In this document: positions 1 to 8,940 of the stretch, piece by piece
Layout of the letters: every line of letters begins with the position of its first letter
Position numbering within the stretch: position 1 is the stretch's first letter
From: Microbulbifer hainanensis
Lineage (GTDB): Bacteria; Pseudomonadota; Gammaproteobacteria; Pseudomonadales; Cellvibrionaceae
Assembly: GCF_014904735.1 (NCBI RefSeq)
Contig: NZ_JACZCR010000020.1
Coordinates: forward strand, 62,001 to 126,000
Reading direction: 5' to 3'
Length of the DNA stretch: 64,000 nucleotides
Position numbers and translations under genes: made by a program
Notes under the pieces: model-generated
Database searches by the model: none
Seen by the model: only the letters and a program-made list of their open reading frames with translations
Told to the model about the DNA's origin: nothing

Positions 1-467
1 CGCAGCATAGAGCGCAGGGCCAGGTCCTTGTCGGTGACGTTGCGCAGGCCGAAGGCGATGGTGATGCAGTCGAAGGTATTGTCGGGGAACGGCAGGTACT
101 GGGCGTCCGCCTGCACCGGCACCACATTGCCGGCGATGCCGCGGTCCAGCAGGCGGTCGCGGCCCACTTTGAGCATCGACTCGTTGATATCCGCCAGCAC
201 CACCTGGCCCTCGGGACCGACAATGCGCGAGAAGCGCGCAGTCAGGTCGCCGGTACCGCCGGCGATATCCAGAATCGTCTGTCCCGGTCGGGCACCGGAA
301 AGCTCGATGGTGAACCGTTTCCACAGCCGGTGGATGCCGCCGGACATCAGGTCGTTCATCACATCGTAGCGCGCCGCCACCGAGTGGAAGACATCTGCCA
401 CGCGGCCGGCCTTTTCGTCTACCGGTACCTCTTGATAGCCGAAATGGGTGGTCTTGCGATCCTTCAT
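1..467 (-). CDS. ubiE: UbiE, ubiquinone/menaquinone C-methyltransferase (3' end outside window)
   Basis: SAM-dependent C-methylation step of ubiquinone (and menaquinone) biosynthesis, cytoplasmic/peripheral membrane. Reading leftward from ATG at 467, the frame stays open to the window edge, giving about 155 residues. The start reads [14 protein letters not shown], then [14 protein letters not shown], the SAM-binding motif I DIAGGTGD at about residues 67-74, and FGLRNVTD near the cut end, all characteristic of UbiE. It is divergent from the CHAD gene. The C-terminal part lies outside the window. Identification is firm from the motifs. Confidence 0.93.
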   Translation of the reverse strand, partial: MKDRKTTHFGYQEVPVDEKAGRVADVFHSVAARYDVMNDLMSGGIHRLWKRFTIELSGARPGQTILDIAGGTGDLTARFSRIVGPEGQVVLADINESMLKVGRDRLLDRGIAGNVVPVQADAQYLPFPDNTFDCITIAFGLRNVTDKDLALRSML

Positions 468-606
468 GCTGAGCCTGCTGAGCCACTGTTATGCCAAATA
501 TAGGGGCGCCATTGTACATTGACCGGGCCGCCGCGGCACCGCCGCTCGCTAAACTTTACCGCGAGCAGATCGGTGAAACGCACAGAACGCAGTGGCGGAG
601 AGAAGC

Positions 607-1434
607 ATGGCCTATCAGCTGGATGGCGACATTACCCTGCCGGCAACCCTTCACAAGACCGCGCGGTGGCAACTGGCGGCCGCACAGCGCGACTTCGCCG
701 AACTGTCCGAAGAGGAGGCCGTGCACGCGCTGCGCAAGCACTGCAAGAAAATGCGCGCATTGCTGCGCCTCGTCCGGCGCGATATCGGCGACCTCTACGC
801 CGAGGAAAATGCCCACTACCGCGAACTCGCCAACAGCCTGTCCGGCAGTCGCGACGCGGTCTCGATACGCGACGCGCTGCTGACGCTGGCAAGTGCGGAG
901 GAATTCCCGGACATCATGGCCTTTCTGGAATCCCGCGTGGCCCATGGCGCCGACCCGCAGGCGATGGAACAAGCGGCGGAACAATTGCGCCAGGGCGCCG
1001 CGCGCGTTGACGGCTGGCCCCTGGAGAGCCTGGACTGGCCGTGCGCCTGCAAAGGATACCGGCGCGGTTACAGGCGCGCGCGCAAGGCGATGAAGCGGGC
1101 GCTCAAAAATGAAACCGCGGCGGAATTCCACGAGTACCGCAAGCGGGTGAAAGACCACTGGTATCACACGCGCCTGCTGGAGAAAAAATACCCCCGGGCA
1201 CTTCGCGGGCGGCGCAAGCCGCTGAAGGAACTCGCCCAGGCGCTGGGAGACTGGCGCGACCTGACCCTGCTGTGCGAGTTATTACGCCAGAACGAGACCG
1301 TACTGGGTGCCGAACTGGCACCACTACTGAAACGCGCGAAGCGACAGCACGAGGCACTACGGGAGACCACCGAACGGCTGGGGCGCGACCTCTTTGTCGA
1401 AAAATCATTCACATTGAAAGCCGATTCGCGCTAA
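607..1434 (+). CDS. CHAD domain protein
   Basis: CHAD (conserved histidine alpha-helical domain) proteins are helical proteins with rows of basic residues; members bind polyphosphate granules. The 275-residue product has the typical blocks HALRKHCKKMRALLRLVR, EYRKRVKDHWYHTRLL and LGDWRDLTLLCELL, rich in His/Arg/Lys and predicted helical. The ATG at 607 follows GGAGAG with good spacing; an in-frame GTG at 592 is possible but lacks such a site. No CYTH domain is attached, so this is a stand-alone CHAD protein. Function beyond polyphosphate association is inference from the family. Confidence 0.85.
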   Translation: MAYQLDGDITLPATLHKTARWQLAAAQRDFAELSEEEAVHALRKHCKKMRALLRLVRRDIGDLYAEENAHYRELANSLSGSRDAVSIRDALLTLASAEEFPDIMAFLESRVAHGADPQAMEQAAEQLRQGAARVDGWPLESLDWPCACKGYRRGYRRARKAMKRALKNETAAEFHEYRKRVKDHWYHTRLLEKKYPRALRGRRKPLKELAQALGDWRDLTLLCELLRQNETVLGAELAPLLKRAKRQHEALRETTERLGRDLFVEKSFTLKADSR

Positions 1435-1541
1435 ACGGTGACTACCGCCGGTCGGCTTGCGAGATCATTTCAGCGCCGGACACGATATATTTGGCATAAT
1501 CATCTCAACGCTTTGCACAGTGAAAGGGAGACTCTGCCAAC

Positions 1542-2003
1542 ATGCTGGACTGGCTCAACGCGCACATCGCCTATTGGCACTGGCTGGTACTCGGCCTGCT
1601 GCTGGTCACCGCGGAAATTTTCGTTTCCGGCTTCATTCTGTTCTGGTTCGGCCTCGCCGCGCTGCTGATCGGCACATTGCTGATCGTCGTGGATATGCCT
1701 ATCACGCTGCAGCTGTTGCTGTGGGCCGGCATTTCCATCGCGCTGCTGGTCGGCTGGCTCAAATATATCCGCCCCAACTGGAAAAACCGCTCCCTGTCGG
1801 GCATGGCCGCGGAAGCGCTGGCCGGCCAGGTGGGCATGGCGATCGAATCCAACCACGGACGCAATCGCGGCAAGCTGAAATTCCCGGCGCCGATTCTCGG
1901 CGAGGAAGAGTGGCTGTTTATCTGCACGGAAGAAGTGGCCATCGGCGACCGAGTGAAAGTCACGGATATCTCCGGCAATTCACTGATCGTCACGCGACTC
2001 TGA
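1542..2003 (+). CDS. NfeD-like membrane protein
   Basis: A 153-residue NfeD-family protein: two to three hydrophobic segments in residues 10-75 (for example WLVLGLLLVTAEIFVSGF) followed by a C-terminal OB-fold-like domain containing EEWLFICTEEVAIGDRV. It sits directly upstream of the SPFH protein at 2085, as usual for NfeD/stomatin pairs (ybbK/qmcA arrangement in E. coli), in which the two proteins are thought to work together in membrane microdomains and protein quality control. The start follows AGGGAGACTCTGCCAAC. The pairing supports co-transcription. Confidence 0.88.
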   Translation: MLDWLNAHIAYWHWLVLGLLLVTAEIFVSGFILFWFGLAALLIGTLLIVVDMPITLQLLLWAGISIALLVGWLKYIRPNWKNRSLSGMAAEALAGQVGMAIESNHGRNRGKLKFPAPILGEEEWLFICTEEVAIGDRVKVTDISGNSLIVTRL

Positions 2004-2084
2004 ATTCCAGCTGCCCGCACACAGTGCGGCACAACAACAACCAATGATCAAACAACGAATTTTTGACCCTGGGAGGGGAAAGTA

Positions 2085-2930
2085 GTGGAAGGTTTATATG
2101 TAGTACTGGCGCTGGTGGCGCTGGTTGTCATCACCATCGCCAAGGGCGTGCGCATCGTGCCGCAGGGTTCCAAGCATATCGTGCAGCGCCTGGGTAAATA
2201 CCACAAAACCCTGCCGCCGGGCATGAATGTGGTGATCCCCTATATCGACCAGATTCCCTACAAGGTCACCACCAAGGATATCGTGCTGGATATTCCCTCG
2301 CAGGAAGTCATCACCCAGGACAACGCCACCATCATTGCCAATGCCGTGGCTTACATCAACATCGTCTCGCCGGAAAAAGCGGTGTACGGCGTTGAAGACT
2401 ATGAGATAGCGATCCAGAATCTGGTGCAAACCGCGCTGCGTTCCATCGTCGGTGAGATGTCGCTCGACTCGGCGCTGTCCTCCCGCGACCTGATCAAGGC
2501 CAAACTGAAAGAGGGTATCTCCGACGATATCGCCGACTGGGGCATCAACCTGAAGACCGTCGAGATCCAGGATATCAACCCGTCCGCCACCATGCAGAAA
2601 GCGATGGAAGAGCAAGCCGCTGCCGAACGTCAGCGCCGCGCCACCGTGACCCGCGCCGAGGGCGAAAAGCAGGCCGCCATCCTCGAGGCCGACGGCCGCC
2701 TGGAAGCCTCCAAGCGCGACGCCAAGGCCCAGGTAGTCCTGGCCGACGCCAGCCGCGAAGCCATCGAGCGCGTGACCCACGCCATCGGCGACCAGGAAAT
2801 GCCGGTGATGTACCTGTTGGGCCAGCGCTATATTGAGGCCCTGTCGGAGCTGTCCCAGTCTGACAATGCCAAGAATGTGATTTTCCCGGCGGATTTGCCC
2901 AATGCTGTAAAAGGATTACTGAACCGCTAA
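2085..2930 (+). CDS. qmcA: SPFH/band-7 protein, QmcA-like
   Basis: Stomatin/prohibitin-family membrane protein of 281 residues. One N-terminal membrane segment (VVLALVALVVITIAKG) is followed by the band-7 domain (VPQGSKHIVQRLGKYHKTL, YIDQIPYKVTTKD) and a coiled-coil Ala/Glu/Arg-rich region (EQAAAERQRRATVTRAEGEK). QmcA-type proteins form membrane assemblies associated with the FtsH protease. The start is GTG at 2085 after a strong GGGAGGGGAAA site, about 80 bp after the nfeD stop, so the two are probably one operon. Confidence 0.93.
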   Translation: MEGLYVVLALVALVVITIAKGVRIVPQGSKHIVQRLGKYHKTLPPGMNVVIPYIDQIPYKVTTKDIVLDIPSQEVITQDNATIIANAVAYINIVSPEKAVYGVEDYEIAIQNLVQTALRSIVGEMSLDSALSSRDLIKAKLKEGISDDIADWGINLKTVEIQDINPSATMQKAMEEQAAAERQRRATVTRAEGEKQAAILEADGRLEASKRDAKAQVVLADASREAIERVTHAIGDQEMPVMYLLGQRYIEALSELSQSDNAKNVIFPADLPNAVKGLLNR

Positions 2931-2994
2931 GTGGGATAACGCCTGGGCTTTCCGCGGTCGGTGTTTATCGCCAGTTTCTTACCGAGTATTAAAA

Positions 2995-3399
2995 GTGATC
3001 GCAGGGAAAACTGTTTCAGAAAGAAAACGCTCTCTCGCTGAGGTTGTAAAGGTCCATTTAGAGAGTATGGGTAAAAGCGCAGAGTTAGTTTTCAGTCGTG
3101 TTAACTCCGCGGGGCATAAAGATCAGGTCTTAGTGGAAAGTGACCTTGGACTAATACACGTAACTGCCACATCCTCAGATGATCCAAATGGATCCCTCGT
3201 TACTGGTGGATTCAAGGAAAATGAGCAGGATTATCTGGCAGATAAAAAGTATGTTGTTTTCGGTTGGAATACTAAAGAGCGAAGACCTCGTACCTTTTTG
3301 TTTTTCGTTAAAGCAGAGGAGTTAGTTGGCAGGGAGGGCATCACCAAGCTGGAAGTTAATGGCCTCAGGGACAGGGAGTTGAGCATAGTCTTGGCATAG
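2995..3399 (+). CDS. Hypothetical protein, AT-richer than neighbours
   Basis: Unrecognised 134-residue soluble protein; no signal peptide or membrane segment. It begins with a basic helix (KTVSERKRSLAEVVKVHLES) and continues as alternating strands (AELVFSRVN, KDQVLVESDLGLIHVTATS, KKYVVFGWNTKERRPRTFLFF). The order of one helix then a strand meander vaguely recalls small nuclease-like or sugar-binding folds, but no catalytic motif can be assigned. The start is GTG at 2995 with a weak ribosome site. Its codon use and base content are visibly AT-richer than the genes on both sides, suggesting recent acquisition. Function unknown. Confidence 0.6.
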   Translation: MIAGKTVSERKRSLAEVVKVHLESMGKSAELVFSRVNSAGHKDQVLVESDLGLIHVTATSSDDPNGSLVTGGFKENEQDYLADKKYVVFGWNTKERRPRTFLFFVKAEELVGREGITKLEVNGLRDRELSIVLA

Positions 3400-3643
3400 T
3401 AGAAGTCTTAATTTCTTCATGGATACTGCGCACCCACCACTGCTCGTTTAACAATCAATTCAGCTCCCGTACAGTTACGGCGCGCGAAGATAAGCACCAG
3501 TCGGGAGCGATTCAACGGATTCTGGAGACGAATGAGCCCAATGGCGTCAGAGGAACCCTCTGACACTTGCCTCATCTTGGGAGCCGCATGCCATAATCTT
3601 GCCCTGCACCCATTTTTACTCGTCGTTACCGAAGGAGACCTTA

Positions 3644-4282
3644 ATGAAGAATTTGTTTGTCCTGCCACTCCTGCTCTTGCTTGGCAGTGCATTTGCCTCC
3701 GCACAGGATCAGGCAGCACCAGTGGCCGGGAAGGACTACATCGAGATCCAGAATGGCCGCCCGCTGGCCCCCGCGGACGGCAAGGTTGTCGTGGAAGAGT
3801 TCTTCAACTACATCTGCCCGGCCTGTAACAGTTTCGAGCCCAAGTTCGTGGCGTGGACGAAAAAACTGCCACCCTACGTGGAAGTGGTGCATATTCCGGC
3901 CGCCTTCCGCCCGGACTTTGCCGTCTATGCAAATGTCTTCTACGCGGCACAGGTTCTCGGCATCGAGGAAAAGACTCACCAGGCGGTCTATGACGCCGTA
4001 CACCGCACACACAAGCTTCCCGGTGAGGGGCAAAAGCCCGACGAAAACAAGATCGCGGAGTTTTACGCGGCCTACGGCGTAGACCCGCAGAAATTCGTCG
4101 CCACAATGAATAGTTTCGGCGTCAAATCCAAGGTCCGCCGCGCCACCGAACATATGAAGCGCAGCCAGATCCGCAGCACCCCGTCGCTCCTCATCAATGG
4201 CCGCTATCTGGTTCAGGGGAAATCGTTCGACGATAAACTGCGCATTGCGAGCTATCTGATCGAGAAAGAACACGCCAATTAA
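3644..4282 (+). CDS. dsbA: DsbA-type periplasmic thiol:disulfide oxidoreductase
   Basis: Introduces disulfide bonds into exported proteins. 212 residues: a signal peptide (MKNLFVLPLLLLLGSAFASA), then the thioredoxin-fold active site CPAC at residues 58-61 preceded by EEFFNYI, a helical insertion, and the cis-proline loop RSTPSLLING near the C-terminus. ATG at 3644 is preceded by GAAGGAG; an upstream in-frame start would only add non-signal residues. E. coli DsbA has CPHC; the CPAC dipeptide would alter redox potential. DsbB, its likely reoxidation partner, is encoded at 33126. A bidirectional terminator follows. Confidence 0.93.
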   Translation: MKNLFVLPLLLLLGSAFASAQDQAAPVAGKDYIEIQNGRPLAPADGKVVVEEFFNYICPACNSFEPKFVAWTKKLPPYVEVVHIPAAFRPDFAVYANVFYAAQVLGIEEKTHQAVYDAVHRTHKLPGEGQKPDENKIAEFYAAYGVDPQKFVATMNSFGVKSKVRRATEHMKRSQIRSTPSLLINGRYLVQGKSFDDKLRIASYLIEKEHAN

Positions 4283-4325
4283 TGGGCGAGAATAGATTCT
4301 CGGTGATCACCATCAAATAGATCGC

Positions 4326-4364
4326 AAAAAAGGCCGCTAATGCAGACACATTAGCGGCCTTTTT
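4326..4364. terminator. Bidirectional intrinsic terminator between dsbA and the subtilase gene
   Basis: Perfect stem GGCCGCTAATG/CATTAGCGGCC around a 4-5-nt loop, with an A-run on the left and a T-run on the right, so it can end transcription from both converging genes. Confidence 0.9.
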
Positions 4365-4379
4365 AATGAGGATAAAAAA

Positions 4380-7300
4380 TCAATTCAACATATAAGCACG
4401 CATGGTGACCTGCTCTGTATGGCTGCCTTGATAACCACTCATTTCCACGCGCAGATGCACAAACTCACCGGCGTCCGCCGCGTTGGGCACTGTGGCAATC
4501 CACTCGCCATCCACCTGCTTCACCTCGGCATCCACCCAGTTGTTCGCGGAGAATTTGTCGTACACAGGGCAGTAGACATAGGCGTAGACATTGTCCACCA
4601 CGCACTCCTGGCCGTAACCGTATTGCAGAGAAACCGAGGACAGGTCGACTACGCCCCTGCTATCCATCACGCCTGACAGCTTGATCTCCATCGGCTCGCC
4701 GGCGGGCGCGCTGTTTTCGAGACTCAACGGCAGGTCAACGACCGGCACAAGAATCGGCTGCGGCCCCTGCTGGCTGGCGTCTGTCGTGAAAGTATAGATG
4801 CCCTGGTAGAGGGAACCGAGGCTGTCCTTGACCGGTGAACGCTCGCCCACACCTCTGGGGTAGTAGCGAATTTCCAACGTGATTTCTCTGGTGCTATCCG
4901 CAGCCGTCAGCATACCGCTATCCAGATACTGGGTCTGCCCATTTACCTTGATGCCGTACGCAGAGGAGCCACTGTAACCGCCCCTGCCATCGTGGCCTGC
5001 TGCATCACCGAACGAGGGGATGCTGAAGTGCAGCACGTTGGTATCGCGATAGGCGATGGCCGAGCCGCTGGTCAGCAGGCTGCCACCGCGGGGCCCCTTG
5101 AACCAGGTGGTCTCCTCTTCAGCGCCCGCAGTCATCAGGCGGGCACCATCGAAGTAGCCACCATTGCTGTTCAGTCGCGAGCCCGGCATGACGATATTGG
5201 TCCAGGCGTTCTTGCTGGTGGCCGTGTAATACTCGTCGCGCACCACCGGCGTCATGACCAGTTGGGGGCTGCCGGTGGAGTAGAACTCGCCGGTGCTGTT
5301 GGTCAGGGCCATGACATCGGTCCAGGCCGGGCGCTCACCATCCTGTGAATAGTAGGCGGCGCTGATCTTGTGCATCTGCTCTTCGTGTATCCGCACCAGC
5401 CCGCTATCGATATGGCCATCGGTAATGTGATTGATGGAGTAGGCATAGGGGCTGCGTTCCGGGGCTATGCCGGACCAGCTGACCCGGTTATTGCCGGCCT
5501 CTACCTCGGCCTGAATCAGTGCGCCCTGCTCGGCACTGACCGCGACGACCGGGATCTTCGGCGTACCTGAAATAGTGCCTTTGTAACGACCGTGGGTGCC
5601 CGGGCGATATCCGATCACGCCGATGGCGCCGTGATTCATGGCATTGCCGATCATGTATGAGGTCAGGTAATAGGGGTTGGCGATCAGCGCGACTTTGCCG
5701 TCCAGATCGAACTGCGACCAGTCTGTACTGTATCCGGCGTCACCGACGGGCACGAGTTCCGCGCTGCCTTCGCCGTGGAAACCCAGTGCCAGGCCTTGGT
5801 TGACGTAATCCAGGGCTTCACCATTTTCCAGCGTCATCACGGTTTCCGGAGCCACCGCGCGGGTCGTGACAAAGGAGCGGAAGCGATCATCATGGCCCTG
5901 GGACCAGGCGTAGAAGTCGTTGACGTAGTCCGGTGCCAGTTCCATGGCGGCGAGCTTAGCAACCTTGGCGTCGTCCAGTGCGTAAGTAAAGCCGAAGGAA
6001 TATCCCTGCGGTGCCAGAGGCTGGCCGGCTTTGAACTCCACCTTTTGCGCGTTACGCGCATCGAAATCAATATGTGTGTCGCTTTCGACCTTACGGCGCA
6101 AAACTGCCATCTGCGCCGCGGATTCCACCAGGCCACCGAAGGCATTGTCGTTATCGTAAGTCATGATATTGGCAACAATGCTGTAGTTACCCTCAGGCAC
6201 TTCAACGCTGGCCATACCGTTGGTCACCGACACATAGCGACCCCAGTCATCCTCGTCGTTCATCAGGTAGATTTTCGACGGCGAGTTCGCCGGCTTGCCG
6301 CGGTGGTCTGTCAGACTGAAGCTCAGTTCAACGGAAGGCTGGTCAATCCAGAAAGACACTGGTACTGCGAGGCGCTCGTCATCATTGCCCGTGGTGGTAC
6401 CGACCACGCGGCCGGTGATTGCGCCGTAGGCGCCACTGCGCAGACCCACCATTGGATCGATCCAGAGCGGAATTTCGGCATTGCCGTGTGCGGGTACCGT
6501 GATGGATTTTATGCCCAGGCCAGCCAGGGTAGCAGGTAATTCCGTAGAGCCGTCTTCGCCGATCAGATCCAGCTTCAGCTTGAACGTCTTTTCTTCTCCA
6601 GACAGGTTTTCCAGTGTCATCGAGGTCTCGGTCAGCCCGTACTGCTGTCCGTAGGCAAAATAACCCAGCTCCTGATTGGGTGCGGCAACCACTGCCTGCA
6701 CGACGGCCTGGTTCACATCCATCGGTCCGGCGCCCTGTTCGAGCACATGGGCGTCGCTGGGCGTGACAGAGGAAGTCAGTACCTCTTTAAGATCGCGGGG
6801 GCCGAGGTCGGGTCGCGCCTGTTTGAGGATGGCGGCACCACCGGCGACATGGGGCGCGGCCATCGAAGTACCGGAAAGGGAGACATAGCCAGTGTCACCG
6901 AATCCGCCGGCCGCCGCGGCAACCACGTCCACACCCTGGGAGGCGATGTCGGGCTTGGCAGTGTGCCCATCCGGCGAGGGACCGCGGGAGGAAAACACCG
7001 CGGTCTGGTTGTCGCGATCAATGGCGGCCACGGTCAGCGCACTCGGCGCGCAACCCGGTGATCCGACAGTTTCACGGGTGAAGCTGTTGCCGGCAGAGAT
7101 TACAAACAGGGCTTTGTCACTCAACGCCTCCACCAGGTCCACCATCGGGCCGTCACAGGAAGTGGCGCTGCCACCGAGGGACATGCTGACAATTTCGGCG
7201 CCCTGATTCACTGCCCAGATCATGCCGTTCATGATGCCGTAGGTCGAACCGCCGCCGGTGTTGCCCAGCACTTTGCCGACCACGAGTTTGGCACCGGGTG

Positions 7301-8156
7301 CCATACCCGCCCACAGGCCGTCCGACTCCAGGCCGGTTCCAGCGATTGTCGTGGCGGTGTGAGTGCCGTGGCCATTGAGATCATCGACACCGTTTCTGGA
7401 GTAGGTGAAATCTTTTGAGACTAGTACCTGGCCATTGAGATCCGCGTGCTCGACGTCGTAGCCAGTGTCCAGAACGGCGACGGTTACACCGCTGCCATCA
7501 AATGCAGCCGCATGTTCACCCCGCGCACCGGTCAGCGGTACCGTGGGTGTCAGGATTTTGGAAGCAGAGACCTTGTGCGCATGCAATATTGCATCAAGCC
7601 AGACACCTTCGATTTTGCTGTCGACGGTCAGCTTGGACCAGAGCTCGGCGGCCTGGTCTTTTTCGATACCGAAGGCCGCGCTATCGATAATTTCAATTTC
7701 ACCGGTCAGGGACATGCCGTTAAGCACTTCCGGTGTTGCGGACCCGGCCAGGGTGCCATCGGTATACTCGATAATGACCGGTAACTTGCTGGTCGACTTG
7801 TCATCGTAACCGCCCTGGTAAAGCTTGCTGATATTAAACAGCTCCAGATCGACGGCTTTTGCGTCTATCAATTTTTGCGCCTTTGGCGGCACTACATAGG
7901 TGTCATTGCCATATTGATAGATACTGGTAACCACTTCACTGCCGTCTTCACCGAGCAGGCGAATACCCGCAAGCTGGCCGTCACTTTTCACTACGGCGGA
8001 GACTTTGTCCCCCGTGATCAGTGTGAAGGTTAACTCTCCGGAAAAAGGCTCCTCGCTAAGTGCCTGTTCTTGCGCGATGGCAGACGCCGCCATCATTCCC
8101 CCGGAAAGAGTGAGCATTGCCGCGGCAATGCGGCTCACTCTGAATAGCTTCTTCAT
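4380..8156 (-). CDS. Secreted subtilisin-like serine protease (S8) with PA domain
   Basis: Large exported protease, 1258 residues. Signal peptide at residues 1-29 (ending ASAIAQ), a propeptide-like region to about 200, then the S8 catalytic domain: Asp230 in AVLDTGYD, His263 in NGHGTHTA, oxyanion Asn357 in SAGN and Ser431 in GTSMAAPH. A protease-associated (PA) domain follows around residues 800-900 (YMIGNAMNHGAIGVIGYRPG), interrupted relative to the usual insertion inside the catalytic domain, and a long beta-rich C-terminal region ends at YMLN. Likely an extracellular scavenging protease. The ATG at 8156 follows TTAGGGTTATTAAAT. It is preceded by a 784-bp gene-free region. Confidence 0.93.
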   Translation of the reverse strand: MKKLFRVSRIAAAMLTLSGGMMAASAIAQEQALSEEPFSGELTFTLITGDKVSAVVKSDGQLAGIRLLGEDGSEVVTSIYQYGNDTYVVPPKAQKLIDAKAVDLELFNISKLYQGGYDDKSTSKLPVIIEYTDGTLAGSATPEVLNGMSLTGEIEIIDSAAFGIEKDQAAELWSKLTVDSKIEGVWLDAILHAHKVSASKILTPTVPLTGARGEHAAAFDGSGVTVAVLDTGYDVEHADLNGQVLVSKDFTYSRNGVDDLNGHGTHTATTIAGTGLESDGLWAGMAPGAKLVVGKVLGNTGGGSTYGIMNGMIWAVNQGAEIVSMSLGGSATSCDGPMVDLVEALSDKALFVISAGNSFTRETVGSPGCAPSALTVAAIDRDNQTAVFSSRGPSPDGHTAKPDIASQGVDVVAAAAGGFGDTGYVSLSGTSMAAPHVAGGAAILKQARPDLGPRDLKEVLTSSVTPSDAHVLEQGAGPMDVNQAVVQAVVAAPNQELGYFAYGQQYGLTETSMTLENLSGEEKTFKLKLDLIGEDGSTELPATLAGLGIKSITVPAHGNAEIPLWIDPMVGLRSGAYGAITGRVVGTTTGNDDERLAVPVSFWIDQPSVELSFSLTDHRGKPANSPSKIYLMNDEDDWGRYVSVTNGMASVEVPEGNYSIVANIMTYDNDNAFGGLVESAAQMAVLRRKVESDTHIDFDARNAQKVEFKAGQPLAPQGYSFGFTYALDDAKVAKLAAMELAPDYVNDFYAWSQGHDDRFRSFVTTRAVAPETVMTLENGEALDYVNQGLALGFHGEGSAELVPVGDAGYSTDWSQFDLDGKVALIANPYYLTSYMIGNAMNHGAIGVIGYRPGTHGRYKGTISGTPKIPVVAVSAEQGALIQAEVEAGNNRVSWSGIAPERSPYAYSINHITDGHIDSGLVRIHEEQMHKISAAYYSQDGERPAWTDVMALTNSTGEFYSTGSPQLVMTPVVRDEYYTATSKNAWTNIVMPGSRLNSNGGYFDGARLMTAGAEEETTWFKGPRGGSLLTSGSAIAYRDTNVLHFSIPSFGDAAGHDGRGGYSGSSAYGIKVNGQTQYLDSGMLTAADSTREITLEIRYYPRGVGERSPVKDSLGSLYQGIYTFTTDASQQGPQPILVPVVDLPLSLENSAPAGEPMEIKLSGVMDSRGVVDLSSVSLQYGYGQECVVDNVYAYVYCPVYDKFSANNWVDAEVKQVDGEWIATVPNAADAGEFVHLRVEMSGYQGSHTEQVTMRAYMLN

Positions 8157-8940
8157 ATTTAATAACCCTAATTGTGATTTAAAATTTTTATTGACTCTCT
8201 ACGCATAGAAACGTGATACATACATAGTCAGTAGATTCAAAATCTGATTTCTTTCATGGCTGAATGGAACAAGGTCCCCCCGAACACGCACCAGAATGAG
8301 TCGCGCAACGACCCATATCGGTGCCTCGGATTTTGGCCCGCTGCAATTCTTTGATCGCCGGAAATGCTTTAGTCGGAAAGTTAAAGACGCCCTGTAAATC
8401 AGGCGAACTTCTTTGTCGTCAGAAGAAAAAGCAATTGAAAGAAAACCGGCTTTTCGCCTTTTCCCTTACCCTTTGCGACAGATAGGGAGATTCTTCAATA
8501 CGTACAGACGCCAGCAATCCCAACTAATGATAATTAGAGGACTTTTTGAGTCTCTATAGGGGAATCCCCGATATCCGGGAAAATTTGAAGTACTTCAAAT
8601 TTCCGCAATATTGGTACTGATCAACTGGAAGACGCCAAATTTGCAAACGACAACAATATCCAAGTGTCTGTGGATATTTAATTGGTACGCGTCAATTTAA
8701 GAAATAAAACCGGGTAGGGTAAGAAGGGCTATAGAGTGCTGAGAGACAATTCGGAATACGATGCTAGAAAACCAAATTCAACATCAGCTAATAGGTGGGA
8801 GCGCTTTAGCAATGCACTCCCAGCCTATCATGTGAAAGTTTTCGAATTTGATAACGCTCCGATTTCCGTCGGCAGGCAATTGGAGTCAGAAAAAATTTAG
8901 CTCTAACTCCAATTACTTTTCTAGCGCCAGTCTTGTGCGG
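8157..8940. other. 784-bp gene-free region upstream of the subtilase gene
   Basis: No convincing coding frame; base content is AT-rich compared with the window. It contains GGGGAATCCCC at about 8559-8569, a CCCG/CGGG stem near 8567-8580 and the 22-bp perfect palindrome at 8581-8602. It must carry the subtilase promoter at its left end and the 3' flank of the lipoprotein gene region at its right. A regulatory or decayed-sequence origin are both possible. Confidence 0.5.
8581..8602. repeat. Perfect 22-bp palindrome
   Basis: AAATTTGAAGT followed immediately by its exact reverse complement ACTTCAAATTT. It lies about 425 bp upstream of the subtilase start codon. It is either a dimeric-regulator site or a cruciform/hairpin element; no T-run or neighbouring gene end makes it an obvious terminator. 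Confidence 0.6.
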
